Below, piece after piece: positions 14,234-22,410 of a stretch of DNA of 30,051 nt (position 1 is its first letter; every line of letters starts with the position of its first letter). The stretch is from NCBI GenBank assembly GCA_009774535.1, contig VSNY01000034.1, forward strand, positions 1-30,051, given 5' to 3'. This DNA is from Lachnospiraceae bacterium (GTDB lineage Bacteria > Bacillota > Clostridia > Lachnospirales > Lachnospiraceae). Both the position numbers and the translations under genes were made by a program. The notes under the pieces were generated by a model. That model was not told the DNA's origin and made no database searches. It worked only from the letters and a program-made list of their open reading frames with translations.

Positions 14234-14947
14234 ATGCCATTTGGATACCGATACGGTTACTATTTTGATCCCACTTATCTGCTCGTTCTCATCGGCGCGC
14301 TGATATCCATGTTTGCATCCATGCGTGTGAAAACGACGTTTCATAAATATGCACAAATGCGCAGCAGGACAAATATGACCGGAGCGCAGGCCGCGCAGCG
14401 CGTATTAAACAGCGCAGGTATTTACGATGTCAGAATCCAGCACGTCGCCGGAGATCTGACAGACCACTATAATCCCAAAAACAAAACACTGAATCTGTCA
14501 GATTCCGTCTATGCTTCCACTTCAGTGGCCGCCGTTGGCGTGGCAGCGCATGAATGCGGTCATGCCATCCAGCATCAGCAGGGCTATTCTCCGCTTAATT
14601 TCCGCAGCGCTCTTGTTCCGGTTGCCAATTTCGGCTCCGCAGCGGCTTGGCCGTTAATTATTCTTGGAGTTATATTTGGCGGCGCGGGAAATATTTTCTG
14701 TCAGATCGGGATTATCTTTTTTTCCGCAGCAGTCTTATTCCAGCTGGTTACGCTTCCGGTAGAATTTAACGCGTCCAGCCGCGCCGTACGCATACTGGGC
14801 GATACCGGCATTCTGAGCGAACAAGAGCTTCCTTATACAAGGAAAGTACTCAAAGCCGCCGCTCTGACCTATGTTGCAGGCGCAGCGGCAGCGATTCTGC
14901 AGTTACTGCGGCTGCTGCTTTTATTCGGAGGCAGAGACAGAGATTAA
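14234..14947 (+). CDS. YugP-type membrane zinc metallopeptidase
   Basis: A 237-residue membrane protein of the Zn_peptidase_2 (YugP) family. The zincin motif HECGH is at 106-110, with candidate third ligand E177 in LPVEFNASSRA. Hydrophobic segments are near 14-30, 136-152, 155-175 and 207-230. The N-terminus, MPFGYRYGYYFDPTYLL, is Tyr/Gly-rich as in relatives. Its substrate is not known; family members are found in this same position between fmt and rsmB in many Bacillota, so a link to membrane or ribosome-associated protein quality control is only a guess. The ATG follows AAGGAGG. rsmB starts 44 bases downstream. Confidence 0.9.
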   Translation: MPFGYRYGYYFDPTYLLVLIGALISMFASMRVKTTFHKYAQMRSRTNMTGAQAAQRVLNSAGIYDVRIQHVAGDLTDHYNPKNKTLNLSDSVYASTSVAAVGVAAHECGHAIQHQQGYSPLNFRSALVPVANFGSAAAWPLIILGVIFGGAGNIFCQIGIIFFSAAVLFQLVTLPVEFNASSRAVRILGDTGILSEQELPYTRKVLKAAALTYVAGAAAAILQLLRLLLLFGGRDRD

Positions 14948-14991
14948 ATAATTAGGAAATAAAAAATCAGGCAGCATTTTGGGAGGAAAAC

Positions 14992-16362
14992 ATGGCAGAT
15001 GCAGTAAATACAAGAGAATTAGCGCTGGATATTTTATTAAGTGTGCTTAGGCAGGGGACGCACAGTCATATTGCAATTGCGGGCGTGCTTGAAAAACACC
15101 AGTATCTGGACAAAAAAGACCGTGCGTTTCTCACGCGCCTGGCAGAAGGCACACTGGAAAATCTGATCCGCATTGACTATATTATCGGACAGTTTTCCAA
15201 AGTTCCGGTCAGCAAACTCAAGCCCGTCATCTGCTGCATCTTAAGAAGCGGCGTTTATCAGATCTGCTTTATGGATGCCGTACCAGACAGCGCGGCATGT
15301 AACGAAGCCGTACGCCTGGCTAAGAAAAAAGGGTTTCACAGCCTAAGCGGCTATGTCAACGGCGTGCTGCGCAACATTAGCCGCAGCAAAGACAAGATCA
15401 CCTGGCCCGACCCTGACACACAGCCCGGCCACTGGCTGTCCGTCCGCTATTCCATGCCGGAATGGATCATAGAACTGTGGAGCAGTCAATTTGGCTGGAA
15501 TCTGCGGAACCAGGAAGATTTTATACGCATGGAACAGCTTCTCCGGTCCGTCGCGACACCAGCGCCTGTTACCATCCGCGTAAATACCAACCGCTGTACG
15601 CAGCAGGAATTGATCCAAAGGCTCGCGGCAGAAGGCGTAACCGCAGAACCATGCACACAGCTGCCAGAGACGCCGTCTGCCCCGTGCGCCCTTAAAATCA
15701 CTGGCTATGATTATATCAAAGCACTGCCGTCCTTCCAGGAAGGACTCTTTTATGTACAGGACATCAGTTCCATGCTTGCCGCGCAGGCAGCAGCTCCGGG
15801 CAAAGACGACTTTGTTCTGGACGTCTGCGCCGCGCCAGGCGGCAAAGCGATACAGATCGCACAGATGATGCACGGAAACGGACACGTCCTGGCACGAGAT
15901 CTGACACCATATAAGATCCAGCTGCTTAAGGAAAACATCCAGCGCTGCCAGACGACCAATATCGAAGCACAGCAATGGGACGCCACCAGACCAGACCAGA
16001 CGCTGTTCGCAAAAGCGGATATCGTAATCGCAGACCTGCCATGCTCCGGCCTTGGCGTGATGCGCAGGAAAAAAGATATCCGCTACCGCATGACGCTTTC
16101 CCAGATCAGGGAACTGGCCAGCCTGCAGAGGGAAATACTGTCTGTCATCGTCCAATATGTAAAGCCCGGCGGAAAACTGATCTACAGCACCTGCACGATC
16201 AGCCGCCAGGAAAACGAAGAAAATACACAATGGTTTTTACAGGCATTTCCGGATTTCAGACTGCTGCGCGAAAGGCAGATTCTTCCTGCGGCGGATGGAG
16301 GGGACGGGTTTTATATTGCGGAAATTCAGCATTTGCAGGATATTAAGGCGCAAAACATCTAA
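14992..16362 (+). CDS. rsmB: 16S rRNA (cytosine-967-C5)-methyltransferase
   Basis: Methylates C967 of 16S rRNA using S-adenosylmethionine. The 456-residue chain has the N-terminal NusB-like RNA-binding domain (about 1-135) and a Rossmann methyltransferase domain. Motif I is AAPGGK (280-285). Motif IV PC is P350-C351 in DLPCSGLG, and the nucleophilic cysteine is C401 in YSTCTIS, as expected for the two-cysteine m5C family. The residue after GGK is Ala instead of the common Thr. The ATG follows GGGAGGAAAAC. Third codon positions are noticeably C-rich compared with murE and priA. A 203-base A/C-rich gap precedes rlmN. Confidence 0.94.
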   Translation: MADAVNTRELALDILLSVLRQGTHSHIAIAGVLEKHQYLDKKDRAFLTRLAEGTLENLIRIDYIIGQFSKVPVSKLKPVICCILRSGVYQICFMDAVPDSAACNEAVRLAKKKGFHSLSGYVNGVLRNISRSKDKITWPDPDTQPGHWLSVRYSMPEWIIELWSSQFGWNLRNQEDFIRMEQLLRSVATPAPVTIRVNTNRCTQQELIQRLAAEGVTAEPCTQLPETPSAPCALKITGYDYIKALPSFQEGLFYVQDISSMLAAQAAAPGKDDFVLDVCAAPGGKAIQIAQMMHGNGHVLARDLTPYKIQLLKENIQRCQTTNIEAQQWDATRPDQTLFAKADIVIADLPCSGLGVMRRKKDIRYRMTLSQIRELASLQREILSVIVQYVKPGGKLIYSTCTISRQENEENTQWFLQAFPDFRLLRERQILPAADGGDGFYIAEIQHLQDIKAQNI

Positions 16363-16565
16363 CTCCAGCCACAGCCAAATACATAACAGTTTCCAAAGAA
16401 CAGCAAAAACTGATAATAACCAAACAAATAATGGCACCCGCACCCCTAAAAAATTAACTCCAACCAAACACGCAGGCTGCTTCCAGGCCAATAAAAGCAG
16501 CCTGTCCCCATCCCGCAGTATCGTCCGGTTAGCCACCCCGGCCCCACAAAAAAATAGAACTAGAA
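16363..16565 (+). other. G-poor, A/C-rich intergenic stretch between rsmB and rlmN
   Basis: This 203-base gap is strikingly poor in G on the plus strand and rich in A and C, a bias that continues into the first 300 bases of rlmN. It contains one perfect hairpin at 16473-16504 and no recognisable promoter or strong ribosome-binding site before rlmN. No coding potential was recognised. Confidence 0.5.
16473..16504 (+). repeat. Hairpin in the rsmB-rlmN gap
   Basis: CAGGCTGCTT (16473-16482) and AAGCAGCCTG (16495-16504) form a perfect 10-bp stem with a 12-base loop. No T-run follows, so read-through into rlmN is expected. It could be an RNA processing or stability structure. Confidence 0.5.
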
Positions 16566-17681
16566 ATGGACCACCAAATCATGCAAACAAATAATACACA
16601 ACCCACAAAACCAGACCTGAAATCCCTGACTCTCCCCGAACTGGCCTCCTACTTGACCACCCTGGGGGAGAAACCCTACCGGGCAAAACAAATATACGAA
16701 TGGCTGCACAAAAAACAAGCCACAGACTTTGCGCAAATGACAAATCTGTCCAAAGAACTGCGCGCCCGCCTTCACCAGCATACCCGGCTGACCATCTTAA
16801 CACCCATAGAAATACAAACTTCCAGACTGGACGGCACCAAAAAATACCTTTTTGCCCTGCCAGACGGTAATATGATTGAAAGCGTGCTGATGCGGTATAA
16901 GCATGGCAATTCCGTCTGCATTTCCTCCCAGGCCGGCTGCCGGATGGCCTGCCGCTTTTGCGCTTCCACGATCGGCGGACTGGTGCGCAGCCTGGAACCG
17001 TCGGAGATGCTTGAGCAGATCTACCGGATCGGGCAGGATATTGGCGAACGCATTTCAAACGTTGTAGTGATGGGAATGGGAGAGCCGTTAGATAACCTGG
17101 AAAATCTGATCCGTTTGATCGAATTATTGACAGATCCAAACGGCCTTGGAATCAGCCAGCGCAATATTACCGTATCCACCTGCGGGCTTGTGCCGAAAAT
17201 GCGCGAACTGGCTGATCGAAAGCTTGCCATTACACTGGCGCTGTCGTTGCATGCGCCGACGCAGGAAAAACGCAGGATGCTGATGCCGGTAGCAGACACC
17301 TATGCGCTTTCAGAAGTGATGGAAGCATGCGATTATTATTTTGCACAGACAGGCAGGCGCATGACATTTGAATACAGCCTGATTCATGGGATCAACGATA
17401 CGCCCGAAGATGCCGGGCAGCTTTGTGAACTTTTGGGTCATAAAAACTGTCATGTTAATCTGATCCCCGTAAATCCGGTAAAAGAGCGGGCTTATACGCA
17501 GCCGGATGAAACTATTACATTTGATTTTAAAAATAAACTTGAAAAAAATAAAATAAATGTTACTATTAGAAGAGAACTTGGCCGTGATATCGACGGCGCA
17601 TGCGGGCAGCTGCGGAAAAAATATGGGAAGGAACACAGCGGCGGGCCTGTGGCAGCAGGATGCGGCGGGGAAGGAAGCTGA
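16566..17681 (+). CDS. rlmN: Dual-specificity 23S rRNA A2503 / tRNA A37 C2-methyltransferase
   Basis: This radical SAM enzyme methylates C2 of A2503 in 23S rRNA and, in the family, A37 of some tRNAs. The 371-residue chain carries the CxxxCxxC iron-sulfur motif (C125, C129, C132 in CRMACRFCAST). Conserved C118 is present, and the methyl-carrying cysteine is near C346 in DIDGACGQL. The C-terminus has a Gly-rich extra tail (about 354-371, SGGPVAAGCGGEGS). The start is uncertain: ATG 16566 has only a weak AACTAGAA upstream, and ATG 16581 is an alternative. The first 300 bases share the A/C-rich bias of the gap before it. It is followed by the prpC/prkC signalling pair. Confidence 0.94.
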   Translation: MDHQIMQTNNTQPTKPDLKSLTLPELASYLTTLGEKPYRAKQIYEWLHKKQATDFAQMTNLSKELRARLHQHTRLTILTPIEIQTSRLDGTKKYLFALPDGNMIESVLMRYKHGNSVCISSQAGCRMACRFCASTIGGLVRSLEPSEMLEQIYRIGQDIGERISNVVVMGMGEPLDNLENLIRLIELLTDPNGLGISQRNITVSTCGLVPKMRELADRKLAITLALSLHAPTQEKRRMLMPVADTYALSEVMEACDYYFAQTGRRMTFEYSLIHGINDTPEDAGQLCELLGHKNCHVNLIPVNPVKERAYTQPDETITFDFKNKLEKNKINVTIRRELGRDIDGACGQLRKKYGKEHSGGPVAAGCGGEGS

Positions 17682-17742
17682 ACTTGCCGCGGCAGATGGG
17701 AACGAGCAGGGTAACAGGCAGTGTGAAAGGCAGGCGGAAAAG

Positions 17743-18486
17743 ATGAAGACATTTTCCATGACAGATGTAGGAAGACGGCGGGAAATGAATCAGGATTATA
17801 TCTATGCGTCCGAGACACCGGTTGGAAATCTTCCGAACCTTTTTATCGTTGCGGATGGAATGGGCGGTCATAATGCAGGAGATTTTGCTTCCAGATATAC
17901 CGTGGAGCATGTTGTGGAGGCGGTGAGAGGCAGCGGGCTTTGTGAACCGGTTTCTTTGCTTGGGACAGCTTTGCGCCAGGTAAATGCGGAGCTGCTTGCG
18001 CTGGCAGGCGAAAATCCAAGACTCAGAGGAATGGGAACGACATTTGTAGCAGCTACGGTAGTGTCGGGCTGCCTGTATGTCGCAAATGTAGGAGACAGCC
18101 GTTTGTATCTGGTCAACCAGAATATGATTCAGGTGACAAAAGACCATTCACTGGTGCAGGAAATGGTACGAATGGGAGAGATGAACCAGCGCCAGGCCAG
18201 GGTCCATCCCGATAAAAATATAATTACAAGGGCAGTTGGAGCGATGCGGGATCTGAAAGCAGATTTTTTTGAAGTCAATCTAAAACCCGGAGACCGTATT
18301 TTAATCTGTTCCGACGGGCTGACGAATATGCTGGAAGACAGTGAAATCCGCCAGATCATCAGCAGCCGGCACGATCTGCCTTCCACGGTCAGGCAGTTAG
18401 TCGGGGCAGCGAATGAAAATGGCGGAAAAGATAATATATCCGTGATCATCATAGATCCGTTTTCTGATGAGGTGAAAAGATGTTAG
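17743..18486 (+). CDS. prpC: PP2C-family Ser/Thr phosphatase partner of the PASTA kinase
   Basis: A metal-dependent PPM/PP2C phosphatase that reverses phosphorylation by the neighbouring kinase. The 247-residue protein starts MKTFSMTDVGRRREMNQD. It shows the PP2C motifs in order: the metal-binding Asp in NQDY, VADGMGGHNAGD, GMGTTFVA, VGDSRLY, SDGLTNML and GGKDNISVI. The frame is open upstream to 17557, but that part overlaps the end of rlmN; ATG 17743, after AGGCGGAAAAG, matches the family start. Its stop overlaps the ATG of the kinase by 7 bases (ATGTTAG), indicating translational coupling. The pair is classically prpC-prkC (stp-stk). No membrane segment is present. Confidence 0.95.
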   Translation: MKTFSMTDVGRRREMNQDYIYASETPVGNLPNLFIVADGMGGHNAGDFASRYTVEHVVEAVRGSGLCEPVSLLGTALRQVNAELLALAGENPRLRGMGTTFVAATVVSGCLYVANVGDSRLYLVNQNMIQVTKDHSLVQEMVRMGEMNQRQARVHPDKNIITRAVGAMRDLKADFFEVNLKPGDRILICSDGLTNMLEDSEIRQIISSRHDLPSTVRQLVGAANENGGKDNISVIIIDPFSDEVKRC

Positions 18487-20627
18487 AAGAAGGGAAATTT
18501 GTAGCAGACCGCTATGAGATACTCGCCAAAGCAGGCGCAGGCGGCATGTCTGATGTATATAAGGCAAAAGATCATGTGCTGGGCAGGTTTGTCGCGATTA
18601 AAGTGCTAAAGCCAGAGTTTGCGGAAGATGTGAATTTTGTTACGAAATTCCGGACAGAAGCACAGTCGGCGGCCGGACTGGAACATCCGAATATTGTAAA
18701 TATCTATGACGTGGGCAGCGAAGAAGGCTTTCACTATATTGTAATGGAATATGTAGAAGGCATTACGCTCAAAACGTATATCGAGAAAAAAGGCCAGCTT
18801 TCTTACAAAGAAGCGATCAGCATTGCCATCCAGGTTGGGCGCGGCATTGAAGCGGCGCATAATAAAAACATTGTCCACCGCGACATTAAGCCGCAGAATA
18901 TTATGATTTCTACCGAAGGCAAAGTGAAGGTGACCGATTTTGGCATTGCAAGGGCGGCAACGAGCAATACGATCCATTCGGATGTCATGGGTTCGGTGCA
19001 TTATTCATCGCCGGAACAGGCCAGAAATGGATTTGTGGACGGAAAGAGCGATATTTATTCGCTTGGTATTGTGATGTACGAGATGGTAACCGGAAGGGTG
19101 CCGTTTGACGGCGATACAACCGTAGCGATTGCGATCCAGCATCTGCAGGAAGAAATGGAATCTCCGCGGACGTATGTGCCGGACCTTCCTGTCAGCCTGG
19201 AGAAAATTATTTTAAAATGTACGCAGAAAAGCGCCGACCGCAGGTATCCGACGATCAGCGGCCTGTTAGAAGACTTAAGGCATGCGCTTGTCAGCCCGCA
19301 GGAAGATTTTGTCGTGATGCCTCCGGCATTTATCCAGGATAAGACCCGTATGATCTCCGCGGATGAAGTTAATCAGATCCGCGAGGAAACGGCAGGCGTA
19401 CGCGTCAGCCAGCGGGAAATCATGCCGGAAGCGCCCAGGCGTACGGCCCGGGAAGACACGCCGGACGTATCCAGGCGGGCCGTTCGGGAAGAGGATGAAG
19501 AAGACGAGGAAGAAGGCGGCTTTTTAAATCCGAAGATGGAAAAAGCGATCACGATTATGGGCATTGTAGCCGCTGTTATTATCCTTTTGATCGTAATTTA
19601 TTTGGCCGTCAGCATGTTCGGCAGCTTTAAATTCGGCAAAGGCGGCAAGAAAGATGATGAAGTGAATTTTCCGGATCTGGAGACGGCTGTATCGGATATA
19701 TCGGATATAGGGACGGAGACGGAAAGCGATGAGCCGGATGCTCCGAAAGAAGAAAAAGTCCGTATGATCAGCCTGCTTGGCAAAGAACTGGATGAAGCGC
19801 GCAAAGAATTAAAAGATATGGGCCTGGATCTGCGCAGACTAGGCACAGCCGCTTCGGACGACTATGCGGAAGGCGAAATTGCAGAACAGGATATTGCAGA
19901 AGGAGAATTTGTAGAAAAAGGCGCGGTGATCCAAGTTACCGTCAGCAGCGGCCCGGCTGATTTTGAATTGATCAAAGTAACCGGCAACCCGGCGGCAACC
20001 GCAAGGGATATGCTGACTGCGCGCGGCCTGCAGGTGAACCCGGAGTCAAAGTATGAATTTAACGAACTGCCGGAAGGCACGGTGATCCGCCAGTCTCCGG
20101 AAGCAGGCGCCAGAGTGAAAAAGGGCGATACGGTGACGCTGACGATCAGTAAGGGAATCGAGCAGGTGCAGGTACCGGATCTTCGCAAAAAGACAGAGAC
20201 AGAAGCCGGACAGCTGCTGTTGGATCATAACCTGGATAAAGGAAATTCCCGTTCGGAATACGATGATACGATACCAGAAGGCCGTATTATCAGCCAGACC
20301 CCGGAACCGGGCAGCAGTGTGAACGCCCACAGCAAAGTTGATTATGTCGTAAGCCTTGGTAAAAAAGAAGTCTTTTACCGGATGAAAACGATGCGGATCG
20401 AGGAGCCGGAGAACAGCGAACTTGTGATTTCTGCAAATATCTCGCTTCTGGATGCAAACGGGGCGCAGGTTGACCGATGGGATGGTATTCCGATTTCATC
20501 CTTCCCATATGACGTCCAAACAGACGAGACGATAACGACAAGTACCGGAACGCTTTCCATTGAGTGGATTTTGGATGACGGGGATGTACACAAACAGGAT
20601 CAGTCCGTGACCTTTGAACAGCAGTAA
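18480..20627 (+). CDS. prkC: PASTA-domain Ser/Thr protein kinase
   Basis: A membrane sensor kinase that responds to muropeptides or lipid II in the PrkC/Stk/PknB family. The cytoplasmic kinase domain (about 10-270) has GAGGMSDVY, catalytic K41, HRDIKPQN (D135), DFG (153-155) and an activation loop ending SSPEQA. An Arg/Glu-rich juxtamembrane stretch (about 300-350, with a run of acidic residues) leads to one membrane segment (about 355-380). Outside are three PASTA repeats (about 425-492, 493-560, 561-627), then a further region of about 85 residues (630-715) with no PASTA signature and a beta-rich look. It has 715 residues and starts within the prpC stop. It connects cell-wall status to the growth genes around it. 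Confidence 0.95.
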   Translation: MLEEGKFVADRYEILAKAGAGGMSDVYKAKDHVLGRFVAIKVLKPEFAEDVNFVTKFRTEAQSAAGLEHPNIVNIYDVGSEEGFHYIVMEYVEGITLKTYIEKKGQLSYKEAISIAIQVGRGIEAAHNKNIVHRDIKPQNIMISTEGKVKVTDFGIARAATSNTIHSDVMGSVHYSSPEQARNGFVDGKSDIYSLGIVMYEMVTGRVPFDGDTTVAIAIQHLQEEMESPRTYVPDLPVSLEKIILKCTQKSADRRYPTISGLLEDLRHALVSPQEDFVVMPPAFIQDKTRMISADEVNQIREETAGVRVSQREIMPEAPRRTAREDTPDVSRRAVREEDEEDEEEGGFLNPKMEKAITIMGIVAAVIILLIVIYLAVSMFGSFKFGKGGKKDDEVNFPDLETAVSDISDIGTETESDEPDAPKEEKVRMISLLGKELDEARKELKDMGLDLRRLGTAASDDYAEGEIAEQDIAEGEFVEKGAVIQVTVSSGPADFELIKVTGNPAATARDMLTARGLQVNPESKYEFNELPEGTVIRQSPEAGARVKKGDTVTLTISKGIEQVQVPDLRKKTETEAGQLLLDHNLDKGNSRSEYDDTIPEGRIISQTPEPGSSVNAHSKVDYVVSLGKKEVFYRMKTMRIEEPENSELVISANISLLDANGAQVDRWDGIPISSFPYDVQTDETITTSTGTLSIEWILDDGDVHKQDQSVTFEQQ

Positions 20628-20666
20628 CGATAGTACAAAAACAGGAAATCATATTAGGAAGCGATC

Positions 20667-21557
20667 ATGCAGGGAAAGATCTTAAAAGGAATTTCCGGAT
20701 TCTACTACGTATACGTAGTGGAATCCGGAATTTATGAATGCAGAGCAAAAGGCGTATTCCGCCTGCAGCATATCAAGCCGCTGGTAGGAGATACCGTAGA
20801 AATCGCCGTAATCAGCGAAGAAGAAAAGACCGGGAATGTGGAAAAAATCCTTCCCCGGAAAAATGAACTGTTCCGCCCGGCCGTGGCAAATATTGATTTG
20901 GCGCTGGTTGTTTTCGCGTCAGCAAGCCCGAAACCGAACCTGAATCTGCTGGACCGTTATCTGGTTTCTATGCAGATGCAGCAGATTCCGTCCCTGGTTT
21001 GTTTTAACAAGATGGAACTGGCAACGCTGGAGCAAAGGATCGAACTGGCCGGCATTTATGAGGCATGCGGCTATCCGGTTCGTCTGATCAGTGTAAAGGA
21101 GCAGGAAGGAATCGAAGGGAAAAACGGTCTGCGCCAGGCGCTGCGTGGAAAGACCGTGGCAGCCTGCGGGCCTTCCGGCGTCGGCAAATCCTCCCTGATT
21201 AACCTGCTCCAGCCGCAGGCGCTGATGGAAACAGGGGAAATCAGCCGTAAGATTGCACGCGGCAAACAGACCACGCGGCATACGCAGTTAATCTGTACCG
21301 AAGATGATACGTATATTATGGATACGCCCGGCTTTAGCTCTCTGTTTCTGCCGGAAATGGAAAAAGAACAGCTGCAGCAGTATTACCCGGAATTTGCTGC
21401 CCCTGCTTCCCGGTGCAGGTTTCAAGGCTGCAGCCATATCAGCGAGCCGGACTGCGGCGTCAGGCGGGCGCTTGAGGAAGGAAGCATCCATCCGGTACGC
21501 TACGACAACTACAGGCAGCTGTATGAAGAACTTAAAGGGCGCAGAAAATACGGCTGA
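20667..21557 (+). CDS. rsgA: Small ribosomal subunit biogenesis GTPase RsgA
   Basis: A circularly permuted GTPase that checks late 30S maturation. The 296-residue chain has an N-terminal OB fold (about 1-70) and GTPase motifs in permuted order: G4 NKME (114-117), G1 GPSGVGKSS (168-176), G3 DTPGF (219-223). The C-terminal zinc site is C250, C255, H257 and C263 (CRFQGCSHISEPDC). The ribosome-binding site is TTAGGAAGCG. Codons 9-22 contain a 44-base near-perfect palindrome (20690-20733). It follows prkC by 39 bases. In many Bacillota rpe comes next, but here thiN follows. Confidence 0.95.
   Translation: MQGKILKGISGFYYVYVVESGIYECRAKGVFRLQHIKPLVGDTVEIAVISEEEKTGNVEKILPRKNELFRPAVANIDLALVVFASASPKPNLNLLDRYLVSMQMQQIPSLVCFNKMELATLEQRIELAGIYEACGYPVRLISVKEQEGIEGKNGLRQALRGKTVAACGPSGVGKSSLINLLQPQALMETGEISRKIARGKQTTRHTQLICTEDDTYIMDTPGFSSLFLPEMEKEQLQQYYPEFAAPASRCRFQGCSHISEPDCGVRRALEEGSIHPVRYDNYRQLYEELKGRRKYG
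20690..20733 (+). repeat. 44-base near-perfect palindrome inside the 5' end of rsgA
   Basis: The centre lies between 20711 and 20712 in TACGTATACGTA. Of 22 base pairs, 20 are Watson-Crick, one is a G-U in RNA (20703/20720) and one is a T-T mismatch (20692/20731). There is no loop beyond what sterics require. It begins 21 bases after the last base of the start codon and could form a strong mRNA hairpin or a DNA cruciform. Confidence 0.7.
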
Positions 21558-21668
21558 TTGTGCCGGATGCAAAAGCAGATCACAAATTTTGAATAAAAAA
21601 GACGCAGCTCCAGAGTGAGAAGCAGGCTTCGGACGGTGTTTCAGGCATGGAAAGGAAAAAGAATTTTT

Positions 21669-22316
21669 ATGAAAACATTGATTGTAACAGGCGGTACCGT
21701 AGATTATTCTTTTGCGGTGTCATATAGGAAAGAACACAACTTTGACTATTGCATCGCCGCAGATTCCGGCATCCGGTTTTTTGTACAGTCCGGCATTCAG
21801 CCCGACGAAGTGCTTGGCGACTTTGATTCTGCAGACCCGGCACAGCTGTCGCAGCTGCGCAGCAATTCTAAGATTATCTTCCATCAGTACCGTCCCGAAA
21901 AAGATGCGGTAGATACCGAACTGGCGCTGCGGCTGGCGCTGGAAAAAGGCAGCAGTGAGATCCATATTTTGGGCGGCACAGGCACAAGACTGGATCATAT
22001 GCTTGGCACCGTACGGCTGCTCGGGTTTGCGATGGAGCAGGGGAAGACGTGCTATCTGGTGGATGCATATAACCGGATTCGCCTGATCCGGGAACGCACA
22101 GTGCTGACAAAGTCCGGGCAGTATGGGGACTATATTTCGCTGATTCCGCTGACAACGCAGGTGACCGGGGTGACGCTGCAAGGCTTTAAATATCCGCTGG
22201 AGGCGTATACGCTTGGCGGATTTTCCTCTTTGGGGGTCAGCAATGAGATCGTAAAAGAGCAGGCGGTGATTGAGCTGGAGGAAGGGATTTTGATATTGGT
22301 GGAATCGCGGGATTAA
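21669..22316 (+). CDS. thiN: Thiamine pyrophosphokinase
   Basis: Transfers pyrophosphate from ATP to thiamine to make thiamine diphosphate. The 215-residue length fits the family. The N-terminal catalytic domain (about 1-130) contains the acidic GDFDSAD motif near 52 and a GGTGTRLDHMLGT motif near 103 that match the TPK fold. The C-terminal beta domain (about 140-215) binds thiamine and includes the GFSSLGVSNEI segment. The frame is open to a GTG at 21615, but ATG 21669, after AAAGGAAAAAG, gives the normal MKTLIVTGG start. It closes the priA-to-thiN cluster; the 111-base gap after rsgA is where rpe usually sits. Confidence 0.92.
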   Translation: MKTLIVTGGTVDYSFAVSYRKEHNFDYCIAADSGIRFFVQSGIQPDEVLGDFDSADPAQLSQLRSNSKIIFHQYRPEKDAVDTELALRLALEKGSSEIHILGGTGTRLDHMLGTVRLLGFAMEQGKTCYLVDAYNRIRLIRERTVLTKSGQYGDYISLIPLTTQVTGVTLQGFKYPLEAYTLGGFSSLGVSNEIVKEQAVIELEEGILILVESRD

Positions 22317-22410
22317 AGGTGCAGCGTTTAGAGAATTTCGGAAAATATGATAGAAATATAGAAATTACGAAAAGAGCCTGTTTTAAGGCATGTTCAAGGA
22401 GGAATTTAAA

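Noticed and set aside
15343..16230. 295-codon open frame on the minus strand
   Set aside because: It is fully antisense to rsmB, whose motifs are intact, has no ribosome-binding site, and its translation matches no family.
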